Positions 45,726 to 55,332 of a stretch of 64,000 nt of DNA are shown here, piece by piece. The DNA is from Candidatus Hydrogenedens terephthalaticus JGI OTU-1 (GTDB lineage: Bacteria; Hydrogenedentota; Hydrogenedentia; Hydrogenedentales; Hydrogenedentaceae), in contig AWNW01000001.1 of NCBI GenBank assembly GCA_000493945.1, forward strand, positions 1 through 64,000, given 5' to 3'. The notes under the pieces were generated by a model. That model was not told where the DNA came from. It did no database searches and worked only from the letters and a program-made list of their open reading frames with translations. How positions within the stretch are numbered: the stretch's first letter is position 1; every line of letters begins with the position of its first letter. The position numbers and the translations under genes are program-made.

Positions 45726-47940
45726 ACATAATTTGATGTTGAAACTATCGGTATTGATTGCTGTAATGTCGGCATATCTGGCATTAACAGCCGTTCGGTA
45801 TTATGGGATGGTTATGTTATTTGTCCCCATAGTACCCTTAGTATTGAGTTTTTTTGTTGAAAAAATTGTCGAGAAATATCCCGGATATTCGTTTTGGATT
45901 CAAATTCCCCTATGGATAGTAAGTATTCTTCTCCCTGTGTTGATAGCGTTGTTGGGAATATTGGATACGGTGCTTTTATTGACAGGTATGATACAGTTAA
46001 CATTAGTAGCACGACCTAAGGGGATGAAAGAATATTTGTATATAATTTTAATGAGTTTTTTTCTCTTGTTGGGAGCAGGAGTTCAGGCACCTGAATTTGT
46101 TGTGGGTATTTCATTTATTTTGTTCGTTTGTTGTGTTTTTATCCTTTTACCTGTGGTTACTGTGGTTTATGGTAAAGATAAACAGGGAAGGAGTATATCT
46201 GTTCCATGGATTCAGTTGAAGCAGATATTTCCCGCTTATCGGTTTTATCTGGTGATTTTTGTTTTATTGAATATTGTTGTGGGTTGGTTTTTTATCATTT
46301 CTGGGTTTTTGTTCATGCCTCGTATGGAAGCAGGAATTTTTGGTCGTGATTTGGGAGTCATTTCGCGAACAGGGATTGCTACCAGTGTTTCGTTAAGGGG
46401 GGGACAAACGATTGCTATATCCTATACGCCGGTGATGAGTGTCTTTATACCTTCGGCAGGGACAAATCCACCGATACCGCAGAATCAACTATACTGGCGA
46501 ATTACAAGTTTACCGACTTATTTAGGAATACAGTGGCGTAGATGGCCCTTGGAGGATTCGTATGAGCCTACAAGTAGTTCTATTTCCTTTTTGGGATTGT
46601 TAAGAGCCATTCAGGTTCAGAAAAATGGGGTGAGAAGTAGTATCCCTTTAGAGATGGAAAGAGATATGCCTTCTACACAGGTAATACAGGAAATATATCT
46701 TGATAGTATTCCGGAGGATGGTATTCCTGTGTTGGACCGTGTGAGGGAATTTCGTGCAAGGGAGTCAGGAACCCAGGTTTCATTAAATTGGGATTCAACG
46801 AAGGATTATACGGTATCATTTTCTTCTAATAATGCACGCAGATTGGTTTATCGAGTGGCTTCGGACCTTATTCAATGGGATGGAACAAAATTAAGAACGG
46901 CACCGGATAATTACAAAGAAACGATGTCTCAGCGGGATTATGATTTGTTAACCCAACATGACTTGTCACCAGAGGTGCAAACCCGAATCCAAAGGGTTGT
47001 GGAAGGAAAAGAAACCATTTATGATAAAGTCCTTGCGATAGAAGATTGGCTGTCCGGACCCGAATTCCAATATACGCTGGATATACCTCCGTTGCCGGGA
47101 GACCATCCCATGAATGCCTTTTTTACACAAATTCGGCGTGGACATTGTGAGTTATTTGCCAGCGCAATGGCTCTTGCTGTGCGAAGTTTGGGAATACCGG
47201 CTCGTGTAGTTTCCGGGTATGTAGGCGGGGAATGGGACTCACAGAACCGCTCTTATATTGTGCGAGAAGGGATGGCTCATTTATGGGTAGAGGTATTATT
47301 CCTTAATTACGGGTGGGTTCCCTTTGACCCTTCGCCGTTACCCGATTCCAATTACTTTATGAGAAACCAGATTATAATGCAGTTAACGCGTTGGATGTTA
47401 AGAACGCGAATGTTCTGGTATCAGCAAATCGTAGGATTTGACCGCGGATTTCAATTGCCCAGTTTTGGACTTGAAAGGATTGGTTTTATAAAGAGTTTAG
47501 ATGATTATATTAATCCGGGCAGAAGAATAACAGTTCCTTCTGTAGGGACTGTAGTTATTCTTCTAATATTTTTGGCTATTTTTTATCTTTTGGGGTTGAT
47601 ATGGCAGGTATTGTGGAATGTATTTCATCTTTATCGTGTTAAAACAAGAAAGGTTTCTCTAACAAAGGACCAGTATGAAGCAAAACAATTATTTAAAAAA
47701 CTGGAGATTCTGTTTGAGAAGAATAACTGGAAGATTCGGAATCTAACTGTAGAGGAGATAGTGAGAGAATTGCCTGATAGAATTCCTCCCTTGTATGATG
47801 AAGTTCGGACTTTTTTAGAGGAGTATAATTTAATACGATTTGGAAACAAGCCATGGGATGAAAAGAAGAAAATGTATTGGTGGAAAAGAATAAGGGAGTG
47901 GCGGAATAAGAAGTATTGGAAAGAAGATATTGGTGGATAA
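45703..47940 (+). CDS. TgpA-like membrane transglutaminase (DUF3488-transglutaminase-DUF4129)
   Basis: 745 residues. About six N-terminal membrane helices (16-215), an extracytoplasmic region, then a transglutaminase-like domain with the Cys in RRGHCELFASAMALAVRSLGIPAR, His in GMAHLWVEVLF and Asp in WVPFDPSP. After a further membrane helix (~612-635) a DUF4129-like tail follows (AKQLFKKLEILFEKNNW, WWKRIREW). Active site faces the periplasm. With MoxR and DUF58 it forms the conserved triad seen in many bacteria. Confidence 0.92.
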   Translation: MSFLQEDRHNLMLKLSVLIAVMSAYLALTAVRYYGMVMLFVPIVPLVLSFFVEKIVEKYPGYSFWIQIPLWIVSILLPVLIALLGILDTVLLLTGMIQLTLVARPKGMKEYLYIILMSFFLLLGAGVQAPEFVVGISFILFVCCVFILLPVVTVVYGKDKQGRSISVPWIQLKQIFPAYRFYLVIFVLLNIVVGWFFIISGFLFMPRMEAGIFGRDLGVISRTGIATSVSLRGGQTIAISYTPVMSVFIPSAGTNPPIPQNQLYWRITSLPTYLGIQWRRWPLEDSYEPTSSSISFLGLLRAIQVQKNGVRSSIPLEMERDMPSTQVIQEIYLDSIPEDGIPVLDRVREFRARESGTQVSLNWDSTKDYTVSFSSNNARRLVYRVASDLIQWDGTKLRTAPDNYKETMSQRDYDLLTQHDLSPEVQTRIQRVVEGKETIYDKVLAIEDWLSGPEFQYTLDIPPLPGDHPMNAFFTQIRRGHCELFASAMALAVRSLGIPARVVSGYVGGEWDSQNRSYIVREGMAHLWVEVLFLNYGWVPFDPSPLPDSNYFMRNQIIMQLTRWMLRTRMFWYQQIVGFDRGFQLPSFGLERIGFIKSLDDYINPGRRITVPSVGTVVILLIFLAIFYLLGLIWQVLWNVFHLYRVKTRKVSLTKDQYEAKQLFKKLEILFEKNNWKIRNLTVEEIVRELPDRIPPLYDEVRTFLEEYNLIRFGNKPWDEKKKMYWWKRIREWRNKKYWKEDIGG

Positions 47941-47974
47941 TAGCAGTAAAAAATTGAGGTAGAGTTTATTTGAA

Positions 47975-48446
47975 CAACTATAGTACATAGGTAACACATT
48001 GCTTTTAAACTATGAAGAACACCAAAAATAGGAATGAACAAAGAAAGGGAATATCTCACAACTTGACATACGCTACTTTTCCTCTTCGTAGAATAGATTT
48101 AAATTAGTAAAAAATCATAACCACGAATTCCACAAATAGACACAAATAAAAACGAATGAAAAAAAACATCATGCATTATTTTATTCAATGTAGCTGAAGC
48201 GTCTTCGCTTCGGGTATTTTTATGTGGATAAATCTTTCAACCACAGAGGACGCAAAGACTTTGCACAGAGTTCACAAAGGAGGGGCGAAACCTGTTTCAC
48301 TCCCACCTTCTCTGTGTCCTTTGTGTAAATTTTCCTTCGTGCCCTCTGTGGTTAAATTTTTTTCACAAAGTAGGGGCACGGCATACCGTAACCCTACTAC
48401 GATTGGGAAGAAAGTATGAATCTGTTATCTATGTCATATAGGTTAT
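47975..48446 (+). mobile_element. MITE-like element copy 1 (~472 bp)
   Basis: Imperfect terminal inverted repeats of ~22 bp: left CTATAGTACATAGGTAACAC, right (reverse complement) CTATATGACATAGATAACAG. Inside are an AACCACGAATT...AAACGAATGAAAAAA block and a long internal palindrome built from CCACAGAGGACGCAAAG and its complement CTTCGTGCCCTCTGTGG. The same element occurs in opposite orientation at 58373-58866, with blocks in the same order. It encodes no transposase. The 65-codon frame inside (48222-48419) is non-coding repeat. Confidence 0.85.
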
Positions 48447-48450
48447 CAGT

Positions 48451-49725
48451 TTATTTTTTCTTATTGTTCAGGAAGAATAATACTTCATTGGCGTCTTGTG
48501 TGCCGATAATTATATCTGCAAAACCATCTTGATTTAAGTCGGCAGAGTTGATGGATACAGGTTTCCCTGATTTTATAGGGTATTTTTCTATTGTAAATAG
48601 AGTGGGTTGGGTAGTGTTTGTTTTGGGAATTACACCTTTATTTATCATAACAATGAGTTGTTGCCCTTTCCTGTCTGCAATTGCAATATCGGGAAGGTGG
48701 TCATTATTGAAGTCAGACACAATCATGTCCATCATTTCGGTATTTACTTCTGGGTTTGTGGTATTGAAGTAGAAGGTATCTGATAAACGAAAAGAGAAGG
48801 GAGTAGTATCTCCATATAGAATTTCGAGGGGTTGATTTATTTTTTTATGACTGACTACAATGTCTTTTTTCCCATCAGCGTTGAAATCTGAAAGAGATAT
48901 CCGATTGGGTTGTATACCCCGCGTGAGAATTCGAGAATATTCAAAAAATTTAAATTCATCATTACCCTTCAGAAATAAAAGTTCTCCAGAATTAAACATC
49001 GTTACAGCAATATCGGTTAATTTGTCGTTGTCAAAGTCAGTTATTGCGGTTGAACGAGGTCCTCCTGGGGTAGGGATGATTTGGTGTAAAACAAGGGATT
49101 CTTTTGAATCTCCTAACAGAATTGCGACAATATCACTGCTCCATCCTGTAGTGATTACATCATTTAATCCGTCCTTATTCAGGTCTGTAATTACCAGAGA
49201 GGTTAATCCCGGAATTGTGAAAAGAGGTTGTTCATCTCCATCAAGAAGTCGGGAGTATTTTAAATTATCATCTGGAATTTTTATGGAAGTAATAGTAAAA
49301 ACATTTTCTTCCTTTAAATTGTGAAAAATTTGGATGTCCTGATTTTTTTTAGCGAGGAAATTCGCAACAACAATATCCTGCCATTTTAGAGAGTCCATAT
49401 TGGCAATAGCGATAGCATAAGGAGCAAAATCAGTTTTTACGGAAGGATGTAATTTTAGGTAATTTAAAATCCCCTGAGATAGAAGTATAGATAATTCATC
49501 ATTTGCTGGTTTTTCTTCACGGGGATTTCGCATTTCACCACGGTCTGCTGTAACAATGTCGGGGATTCCATCTCCATTGAGGTCAGCAATTGCAATGGAA
49601 CAAGGATTCGGACCTACCTGTAAGAATTGGGGATGGAGTGAAAAAGTTTGAGAATATAAATAATTAGTTGTTAGGAGTAGTAAAAGAAAGAGAAAATATG
49701 TTGTTTTATTGAAGTGAAGTGTCAT
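48451..49725 (-). CDS. Secreted VCBS/FG-GAP beta-propeller protein
   Basis: 424 residues. Signal peptide (YFLFLLLLLTTNYLYS, ~10-25). At least six FG-GAP/VCBS repeats with calcium-loop cores of the type DLNGDGIPDIV, DLNKDGLNDVI, DFDNDKLTDIA, DFNADGKKDIV, DFNNDHLPDIA and DLNQDGFADII. Such propellers bind ligands or surfaces outside the cytoplasm. The start codon overlaps the pdxA stop as ATGA, so the two are translationally coupled, an unexpected pairing. Confidence 0.88.
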   Translation of the reverse strand: MTLHFNKTTYFLFLLLLLTTNYLYSQTFSLHPQFLQVGPNPCSIAIADLNGDGIPDIVTADRGEMRNPREEKPANDELSILLSQGILNYLKLHPSVKTDFAPYAIAIANMDSLKWQDIVVANFLAKKNQDIQIFHNLKEENVFTITSIKIPDDNLKYSRLLDGDEQPLFTIPGLTSLVITDLNKDGLNDVITTGWSSDIVAILLGDSKESLVLHQIIPTPGGPRSTAITDFDNDKLTDIAVTMFNSGELLFLKGNDEFKFFEYSRILTRGIQPNRISLSDFNADGKKDIVVSHKKINQPLEILYGDTTPFSFRLSDTFYFNTTNPEVNTEMMDMIVSDFNNDHLPDIAIADRKGQQLIVMINKGVIPKTNTTQPTLFTIEKYPIKSGKPVSINSADLNQDGFADIIIGTQDANEVLFFLNNKKK

Positions 49726-50726
49726 ACAAATCTATCTTTCTTTTTTGTGAATTGGATAGCGAGTTTTATGGCATGATACAAACTTTGTTCGCAGGCAATT
49801 CCTTTACCTGCAATATCAAATGCGGTTCCATGGTCAACAGATGTTCTTATAATGGGTAACCCTAATGTAATATTAACTCCTTCGTCCATGGCTATAAGTT
49901 TCATAGGGATATGTCCCTGGTCGTGATACATAGCAATAACCATATTAAATTCTCCGTGATACATTCTTCGGAAAATAGTATCCGGTGGGTAGGGACCGGA
50001 ACAGGGAATTCCTTTCTTTTTACATGTATTGATGGCTGGCAAAATAATATCTAATTCTTCATTTCCAAAAAGTCCCTGTTCGCCTGCATGGGGATTTAGT
50101 CCAGCAACACCTATATGAGGATTTCGAGGGCAAATTATTTTTAATGCGTTGTATCCGATTTCGATGGTCTTAATTAAGTCTTTTTTGTTAATGCTTTGAA
50201 TAGCATTTAATAAGGACTTATGAGCCGTGTGGTGAACAACCCGCATATTCCCTGCGAATAAGGACATCCGATAATGTTTTGTTTTTGTCCAGTCTGCTAA
50301 CATCGTGGTATGTCCATCATAAGGAATCTTTGCTCTCGCTAAACCTTCTTTTGTTATGGGACAGGTTACCATAGCATCACATCTTTTTTGTGTACACCAT
50401 TTAACCGCTTGACGAATCCATGCAGTTGCGGAAATACTATTTTGTGGGTCAATGATCCCCGGTTTTATGTTTAAATTTGTGTATTCAAGTTCGATGATAC
50501 CGATTTTATTTTTCAGTTTCAGGGCTTCTTCTGGAGTATTAATTTTAACGGGTTCTAAATATTTTTTTAATTTTTTACAATAATACAGATACGCCTGAAT
50601 ATTCCCTAATATTATGGGGGTGCAGATTTTATTGATTTCTTTATTTATTAAAACCTTACCGATAATTTCGGGACCAATGCCATTAATATCCCCCATTGTT
50701 ATAGCGATAATCGGTTTGGAAGTCAT
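49722..50726 (-). CDS. pdxA: 4-hydroxythreonine-4-phosphate dehydrogenase
   Basis: 334 residues. Family motifs: ITMGDINGIGPEI at the N-terminus, DGHTTMLADW, HTAHKSLL (metal His), GLNPHAGEQG (metal/His) and AMYHDQGHIPMKL (His), then TSVDHGTAFDIAGKG. Catalyses NAD-dependent oxidation and decarboxylation in DXP-dependent pyridoxal phosphate synthesis. PLP demand fits the aminotransferase nearby but that is general. First gene of a two-gene unit with the VCBS protein. Confidence 0.95.
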   Translation of the reverse strand: MTSKPIIAITMGDINGIGPEIIGKVLINKEINKICTPIILGNIQAYLYYCKKLKKYLEPVKINTPEEALKLKNKIGIIELEYTNLNIKPGIIDPQNSISATAWIRQAVKWCTQKRCDAMVTCPITKEGLARAKIPYDGHTTMLADWTKTKHYRMSLFAGNMRVVHHTAHKSLLNAIQSINKKDLIKTIEIGYNALKIICPRNPHIGVAGLNPHAGEQGLFGNEELDIILPAINTCKKKGIPCSGPYPPDTIFRRMYHGEFNMVIAMYHDQGHIPMKLIAMDEGVNITLGLPIIRTSVDHGTAFDIAGKGIACEQSLYHAIKLAIQFTKKKDRFV

Positions 50727-50819
50727 ATTAAAATCCTAAATTAATAGCGATAATTATTATAGGCGTTCAATTTTTTGTTTAATATTATACTTGAAACAAG
50801 TGAGGAAGTTTCTTGTATA

Positions 50820-50868
50820 AAATAAAAGAAAATAGGCAGAAACACTACATTAAGCATTCTGCCTATTA
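50820..50868 (-). terminator. Rho-independent terminator of prepilin gene
   Basis: On the minus strand an 11-bp stem AATAGGCAGAA / TTCTGCCTATT is followed by TTCTTTTATTTT, 30 bp past the stop codon. Confidence 0.75.
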
Positions 50869-50897
50869 TGTAAAAACTATTTAAGAGATGTAGTATT

Positions 50898-51881
50898 TTA
50901 TGTTAATGCGGATACGAGAACACCGATGACAAGTGCAACCGCTTGTGTTACAGGAGCAGTACCCCCTGTTGGCTGATAACGAATGAATTCGACATGTCCG
51001 TCAAGATAAAGAACATTCGACCCGCCCGGAATATGGTTGAAGTTTGAAGCATCCGTTGCCACTTTATCAAACATGATGGGCAGGCTACTTTGTGCTTTTG
51101 AACTTGATGCGGGATTGTTAATGTCAGTTATGAGAAATCTTTCGATACCTTCACGCAAACGGTAAACCGTATTGGTTCCTGCATTACCATAGCCATCGAG
51201 CGTTGAACTTGTTATGTCTGCATCAACAACACGCATAATACCTGCATTATCCTTTGTTTGAACGGCAGTAATAAGTTCGGGTTTTGCCAATGACATTAAT
51301 CCATAAACCAACTGTGCAGGTGCGTTTCCGGAACCAGATACAGGACCTGCTCCAAGTGCGTTTAATACATTTACCATAGGTGTAATATCTACCATAGGCC
51401 ATTCATCACCAACGCGGTCCATGACCAATCCTAAATAGATATAACTTGAATCCATAGCGGAGGCACAAGATACCGTGTCGTTTGCATATACATTTATGCA
51501 CCAATCATCGCGGTCGGGATATTTTGCACGGGTAATTGTTTGACGGTAGTCGGAATCCGATGGACAAAAGGCAATCATAGGGTCGTTGAGATATTCTGGA
51601 TATATTAAGAATGTGCTTGGGCATAGGTCTGCACGAACCTCAATATTGCCATTGATTTGTGGATAGGCTCCGAATTGAACAGGAGGAAATCGTTCTCCTT
51701 TCGCTTCATTGGAATACATTTTGAGAACCAGTCCCCATTGTTTCAGATTGTTCTGGCAACTGGAACGGCGAGCCGCTTCGCGTGCACGGGCAAGTGCAGG
51801 TAATAGGATGGCTGCAAGTATGCCAATGATGGCAATTACAACCAACAACTCGATTAAAGTAAATCCTTTCTTTTTTAACAT
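50898..51881 (-). CDS. Prepilin-type protein with DUF1559-like C-terminus
   Basis: Start at ATG 51881 ([11 protein letters not shown]), 8 nt after AAAGGAT; the frame extends further upstream but without a ribosome site, and the pilin leader is expected to be short. 327 residues. Class III signal [33 protein letters not shown], then [20 protein letters not shown], the usual sequence of this group. The C-terminal [19 protein letters not shown] is the H-x(9-10)-DG signature. A hydrophobic tail ([13 protein letters not shown]) is unusual. Function of these abundant pseudopilin-like proteins is not known; probably surface filaments or secretion. Confidence 0.85.
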   Translation of the reverse strand: MLKKKGFTLIELLVVIAIIGILAAILLPALARAREAARRSSCQNNLKQWGLVLKMYSNEAKGERFPPVQFGAYPQINGNIEVRADLCPSTFLIYPEYLNDPMIAFCPSDSDYRQTITRAKYPDRDDWCINVYANDTVSCASAMDSSYIYLGLVMDRVGDEWPMVDITPMVNVLNALGAGPVSGSGNAPAQLVYGLMSLAKPELITAVQTKDNAGIMRVVDADITSSTLDGYGNAGTNTVYRLREGIERFLITDINNPASSSKAQSSLPIMFDKVATDASNFNHIPGGSNVLYLDGHVEFIRYQPTGGTAPVTQAVALVIGVLVSALT

Positions 51882-52028
51882 ACGCATATCCTTTCTGGTA
51901 TTGTTTTTTTGCCACGCGTATAGCGTGTTTATTACCATATATAGAGACAGATTGATATACATCTGGGTTTCATTAGAATTTGTTATTTTCAAAAATAATT
52001 TACAATTTCTTTTAAGGAGAAAAAGATA

Positions 52029-52439
52029 ATGAAAAAGTTGACGAAAAAAACAATGCCGTTTATTATTGCTTTATTTCTTATTATTGGATTTTCGGGATGT
52101 GTATATAAGCCCGTTCAGGAAGGAGAGTTGACCCTATTGTCTACACAATTTGGTTATAAAGTAGAAGGACCTTTGGGTTTTGTGGGTACGATTACAAAAG
52201 AGAGTGTGGATATGGAAGATTGGAACTTCTCAGGAAAATTTGTATTTCCGAATCAGTTATGTTTTTATTTAGGAAAAACGGTATCTATAGCCGAGAGTTA
52301 TCCTGAACAAATTGAAATACGGCTTTATGCAATTTCTTCTTTAATTGGGCAGATATTGCTACCACGAGATAAGGAAGTTCCTGTTCAGTTTAAGATAAAG
52401 GCTTCGAATGATGCCCGTTTCCGTGTTATATTTTATTAA
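52029..52439 (+). CDS. Small lipoprotein, unknown
   Basis: 136 residues; lipoprotein signal with lipobox LIIGFSGC (Cys at about residue 20). The rest is beta-rich ([23 protein letters not shown]). First gene of a four-gene operon on the plus strand (lipoprotein, folate enzyme, hydrolase, methyltransferase). No family recognised. Confidence 0.75.
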   Translation: MKKLTKKTMPFIIALFLIIGFSGCVYKPVQEGELTLLSTQFGYKVEGPLGFVGTITKESVDMEDWNFSGKFVFPNQLCFYLGKTVSIAESYPEQIEIRLYAISSLIGQILLPRDKEVPVQFKIKASNDARFRVIFY

Positions 52440-52467
52440 TTTGTCAGAAAATATTAGATAGAAAGAC

Positions 52468-53058
52468 ATGAACATAACTAAAGAAGAGTTGCGGAAGACG
52501 GTATTGTTTGGAAGGAAATTACTTCCGCCCGAGGAAGTAAAGGAAAAAAGTGAAAGGATAAAAGAGTTATTTTTCTCATTGGCTTTTTGGAATTCAAACG
52601 AAAACTTTTTTGTATATATGTCTGATGAACGGGGAGAAGTGGAAACAAAACCTATTATTTATTCATTACTTGAAAGAGGAAAGAAGATATGGATACCGCG
52701 TGTTAAAGGTCATAATTTAATATGGTATCAAATTGAGGAGAAGAGAATACAGGAATTGGAAATTAGTCCCTGGGGGATATTCGAGCCTTTACCGAGTTGG
52801 GAACCCTCTACGGATAGAATAAAAGAAAAGACCGTTTGCATTGTTCCGGGAATTGTATTTGACCGTCGCGGTTATCGGATTGGGCGTGGAAAGGGATTTT
52901 ATGACCGATTTTTAAGTTGCAATAGGCAGTGTATTTCTGTAGGTTTTTGTTATAGTTTTCAGATGGTAATGTTATGTCCGCATAGGAACTGGGATGTTCC
53001 AGTTGATTGGGTTATTACAGAAGATAATGTCTTTCATCCTCATAATTCTTTATCGTAG
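52468..53058 (+). CDS. 5-formyltetrahydrofolate cyclo-ligase
   Basis: 196 residues. Recognised by IVPGIVFDRRGYRIGRGKGFYDRFL, the folate/ATP-binding signature, and the N-terminal basic helix LRKTVLFGRKLL. It converts 5-formyl-THF to 5,10-methenyl-THF with ATP. 28 bp after the lipoprotein gene. Confidence 0.92.
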   Translation: MNITKEELRKTVLFGRKLLPPEEVKEKSERIKELFFSLAFWNSNENFFVYMSDERGEVETKPIIYSLLERGKKIWIPRVKGHNLIWYQIEEKRIQELEISPWGIFEPLPSWEPSTDRIKEKTVCIVPGIVFDRRGYRIGRGKGFYDRFLSCNRQCISVGFCYSFQMVMLCPHRNWDVPVDWVITEDNVFHPHNSLS

Positions 53059-53080
53059 GTATAAGGTAGATGAGTTTTTT

Positions 53081-53905
53081 ATGAAGAATAGAGAATATCA
53101 ATATGTAGAACTTAGCAAGGGGAAAACATGTTTTGAAAAAGTGGGGGATAGTTCAAAACCTGTTATCGTGCTTGTACATGGTTTATCTACGCCGATGTGT
53201 ATTTGGGACAAAAATATTTGTGAATTGTCTAATTATTGTTGTGTTATCCGATATGATCTTTACGGTAGAGGGAATTCTGCCCGTCCTATGGTTCGTTATA
53301 ATTCGGATTTGTTTGTTAACCAGTTATATGAATTGATACAGACCTTAGCACTTTCTTTGCCTGTAAGTCTTGTAGGATTAAGTATGGGCGGTGCTATTGT
53401 AAGTGACTTTTCTGTGCGTTATCCTGAAATGGTGGATAAAGTTGTATTAATTGCTCCTGCGGGTTTATTAAAGCGAACATGGGGAATGATGTTAATGGGT
53501 ATACCTGTTGTTGGAACAATCCTATATGAAGTCTTCGGGAAAAAGGCTTTAATAAAGGGCATTTTGGAAACAATAGGGGATTCTGTGGAAGATAAAATCT
53601 ATATGCAGAAAGTTTATGAAGAACAGATGAGGATACACGGATATAGAGAAGCACTCTTGTCTACATTAAGGTATGGTCCTTTATGTGATATGGAAGATGT
53701 ATATATTCAATTGGGAAAACAGAAACGGGAAGGATGCTTAATATGGGGAGAGAAGGATAATGTTGTGCCTTTTTACTTGAATAAACAAATAATGGAATGG
53801 GTTCCGTGGCTTGCTTTACATGCTGTAAAAGATGGAACCCATGCAGTAAACTATCAAAAATCTGATATAGTAAATCCTATATTGTGTTCGTTTTTTAATA
53901 GATAA
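53081..53905 (+). CDS. Alpha/beta hydrolase
   Basis: Start set at ATG 53081 (MKNREYQYVEL), 22 nt after the cyclo-ligase stop; the frame upstream overlaps that gene and has no ribosome site. 274 residues. VLVHGLSTPMCIWD (oxyanion loop), nucleophile elbow VGLSMGGAIV, Asp/Glu in WGEKDNVVPF and His in DGTHAVNYQ complete a catalytic triad. Substrate unknown; monoacylglycerol or ester hydrolysis would be typical. Confidence 0.85.
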   Translation: MKNREYQYVELSKGKTCFEKVGDSSKPVIVLVHGLSTPMCIWDKNICELSNYCCVIRYDLYGRGNSARPMVRYNSDLFVNQLYELIQTLALSLPVSLVGLSMGGAIVSDFSVRYPEMVDKVVLIAPAGLLKRTWGMMLMGIPVVGTILYEVFGKKALIKGILETIGDSVEDKIYMQKVYEEQMRIHGYREALLSTLRYGPLCDMEDVYIQLGKQKREGCLIWGEKDNVVPFYLNKQIMEWVPWLALHAVKDGTHAVNYQKSDIVNPILCSFFNR

Positions 53906-53922
53906 ACGAGAAAGGAGAAAAT

Positions 53923-54903
53923 ATGGATTTCTCTAAATTGCTGGAAATTGCTTTTAACTTTCGTGAAGCACGGGTATTACTCACAGGTGTTGAATTAGAT
54001 ATTTTTACTTTGTTATCGGAGCAGGAAATGGATTTACAGGAAATATGTAAGGAATTACATTCAGAAGAAAGGTCAACTCAGTATTTGCTGGATGCAATGT
54101 GTGCTATGAAATTATTGGAAAAGAAGGAGGGGAAATATAAAACATCTACAGAAGTAGTTCCTTTTTTAAGCAAACATGGGTCTGAATGTATGTTGCCTAT
54201 GTTAGAACATTATGCAAATTTATGGCACCGCTGGTCGCAACTTACCGATATAGTGAAAGGAAAGACGATTACAATAAAACCTGTTGACCAGATGAGCTCA
54301 GACCAGTTGAAGGCGTTTATTTTGGGTATGCATGTACTTGCGTTGAGAGCATCGAAACCGTTGTTAAAAAAATTGGGCACTGTTCCTTATAAAAAAATGT
54401 TAGATGTAGGAGGTGCATCGGGTACCTATTCTGAAGCCTTTATTGAGATAAATCCACAATTGCAGGCAACAATATTTGATTTGCCTCCTGTTATAGAGAT
54501 AGCCAAAGAACGACTAAAAGATTCACCCTATAAAGACAAGATAGATTTTTATGTTGGGGATTTTTATAAAGATGAGTTACCGAGTGGCTATGATTTTTTG
54601 TGGTTATCGGCAATAATACATCAGAACAGTCGGGAGCAAAATGTAGATTTATATAAGAAATGTTTTGCTGCACTGGAAACAAGGGGGGTATTGTGGATAC
54701 GGGATTATGTGATGTCAGAAGACAGAACAAGTCCGAAAACAGGGGCATTGTTTGCAATTAATATGTTGGTAGGGACACAAGGAGGAGGGACATATACCTT
54801 CGAGGAGATTAAAGAAGACTTAAATTATGCAGGATTTAAGAATGTTCATTTTAAGATTCATGGGGAACAGATGGATACTGTTATAGAAGCAGTTAAAGAA
54901 TAG
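53923..54903 (+). CDS. SAM-dependent O-methyltransferase (acetylserotonin-MT-like)
   Basis: 326 residues. N-terminal winged-helix dimerisation region (ARVLLTGVELDIFTLL), SAM motif I MLDVGGASGTYSEAF, acidic post-I ATIFDLPPVIEIAKE, and WLSAIIHQNSREQN, where the plant-type catalytic His is expected. Last gene of the operon. Similar enzymes methylate small hydroxylated metabolites. Partner not evident. Confidence 0.85.
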   Translation: MDFSKLLEIAFNFREARVLLTGVELDIFTLLSEQEMDLQEICKELHSEERSTQYLLDAMCAMKLLEKKEGKYKTSTEVVPFLSKHGSECMLPMLEHYANLWHRWSQLTDIVKGKTITIKPVDQMSSDQLKAFILGMHVLALRASKPLLKKLGTVPYKKMLDVGGASGTYSEAFIEINPQLQATIFDLPPVIEIAKERLKDSPYKDKIDFYVGDFYKDELPSGYDFLWLSAIIHQNSREQNVDLYKKCFAALETRGVLWIRDYVMSEDRTSPKTGALFAINMLVGTQGGGTYTFEEIKEDLNYAGFKNVHFKIHGEQMDTVIEAVKE

Positions 54904-54910
54904 GAAGGTA

Positions 54911-55054
54911 TTAGTTGCTTTTTTCTGCGAATGCGGCAGATAACATAATAGAAATTACAGTGAAATATAAATAGAAAAAAAGTGCCTCTGCAGAAGATGC
55001 TGTTTTGGGATAACTTTGTTTTTTAGTTATTGTGTCCGTATGTTTCTTTTTCAT
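54911..55054 (-). CDS. Small single-pass membrane protein (47 aa)
   Basis: A short frame (MKKKHTDTITKK...) with AAAGGAT about 8 nt before the ATG. Basic N-terminus, one hydrophobic segment (ALFFYLYFTVISIMLSAAFA) ending in AEKSN. Convergent with the methyltransferase gene, stop codons 8 bp apart. The good ribosome site and amphiphilic layout support a real gene; function unknown. Confidence 0.5.
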   Translation of the reverse strand: MKKKHTDTITKKQSYPKTASSAEALFFYLYFTVISIMLSAAFAEKSN

Positions 55055-55332
55055 CGTCTTATCCTTTCTACAGTTATTTGTGTTGTCTGCTTTAAAAGAC
55101 GATACAAACGAGAAAGCAATTCATTTCCTGAAAAATTATTTTTATGAATATAAAAATCATTTTTGGAACGCTGAAACAAGATATTGTTGGAATAGTTTAA
55201 AGAGTAAATAACATAAATTTTTCTATACGGGAAAATGATGGATAATTGTAGGACGCAACGAAGAGGTAATATGGATAATCTGATTGAAGATTAGATAATA
55301 AAAGGGTTAACAGAATAGGTGATGAAAAAATA

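Noticed and set aside
48223..48231. Perfect DnaA-box-like TGTGGATAA, considered as part of an origin
   Set aside because: Single site within a repeat element, absent at the same place in the second copy; no cluster of boxes or dnaA/dnaN nearby.
48222..48419. 65-codon open frame (MWINLSTTEDAKTLH...)
   Set aside because: It lies wholly inside the MITE-like element and is made of the CACAGAGGAC repeat; no ribosome site.
55060..55200. Plus-strand frame ...LKDDTNEKAIHFLKNYFYEYK...
   Set aside because: No supported start, and its upstream part is antisense to the 47-aa gene; composition is what AT-rich DNA gives by chance.
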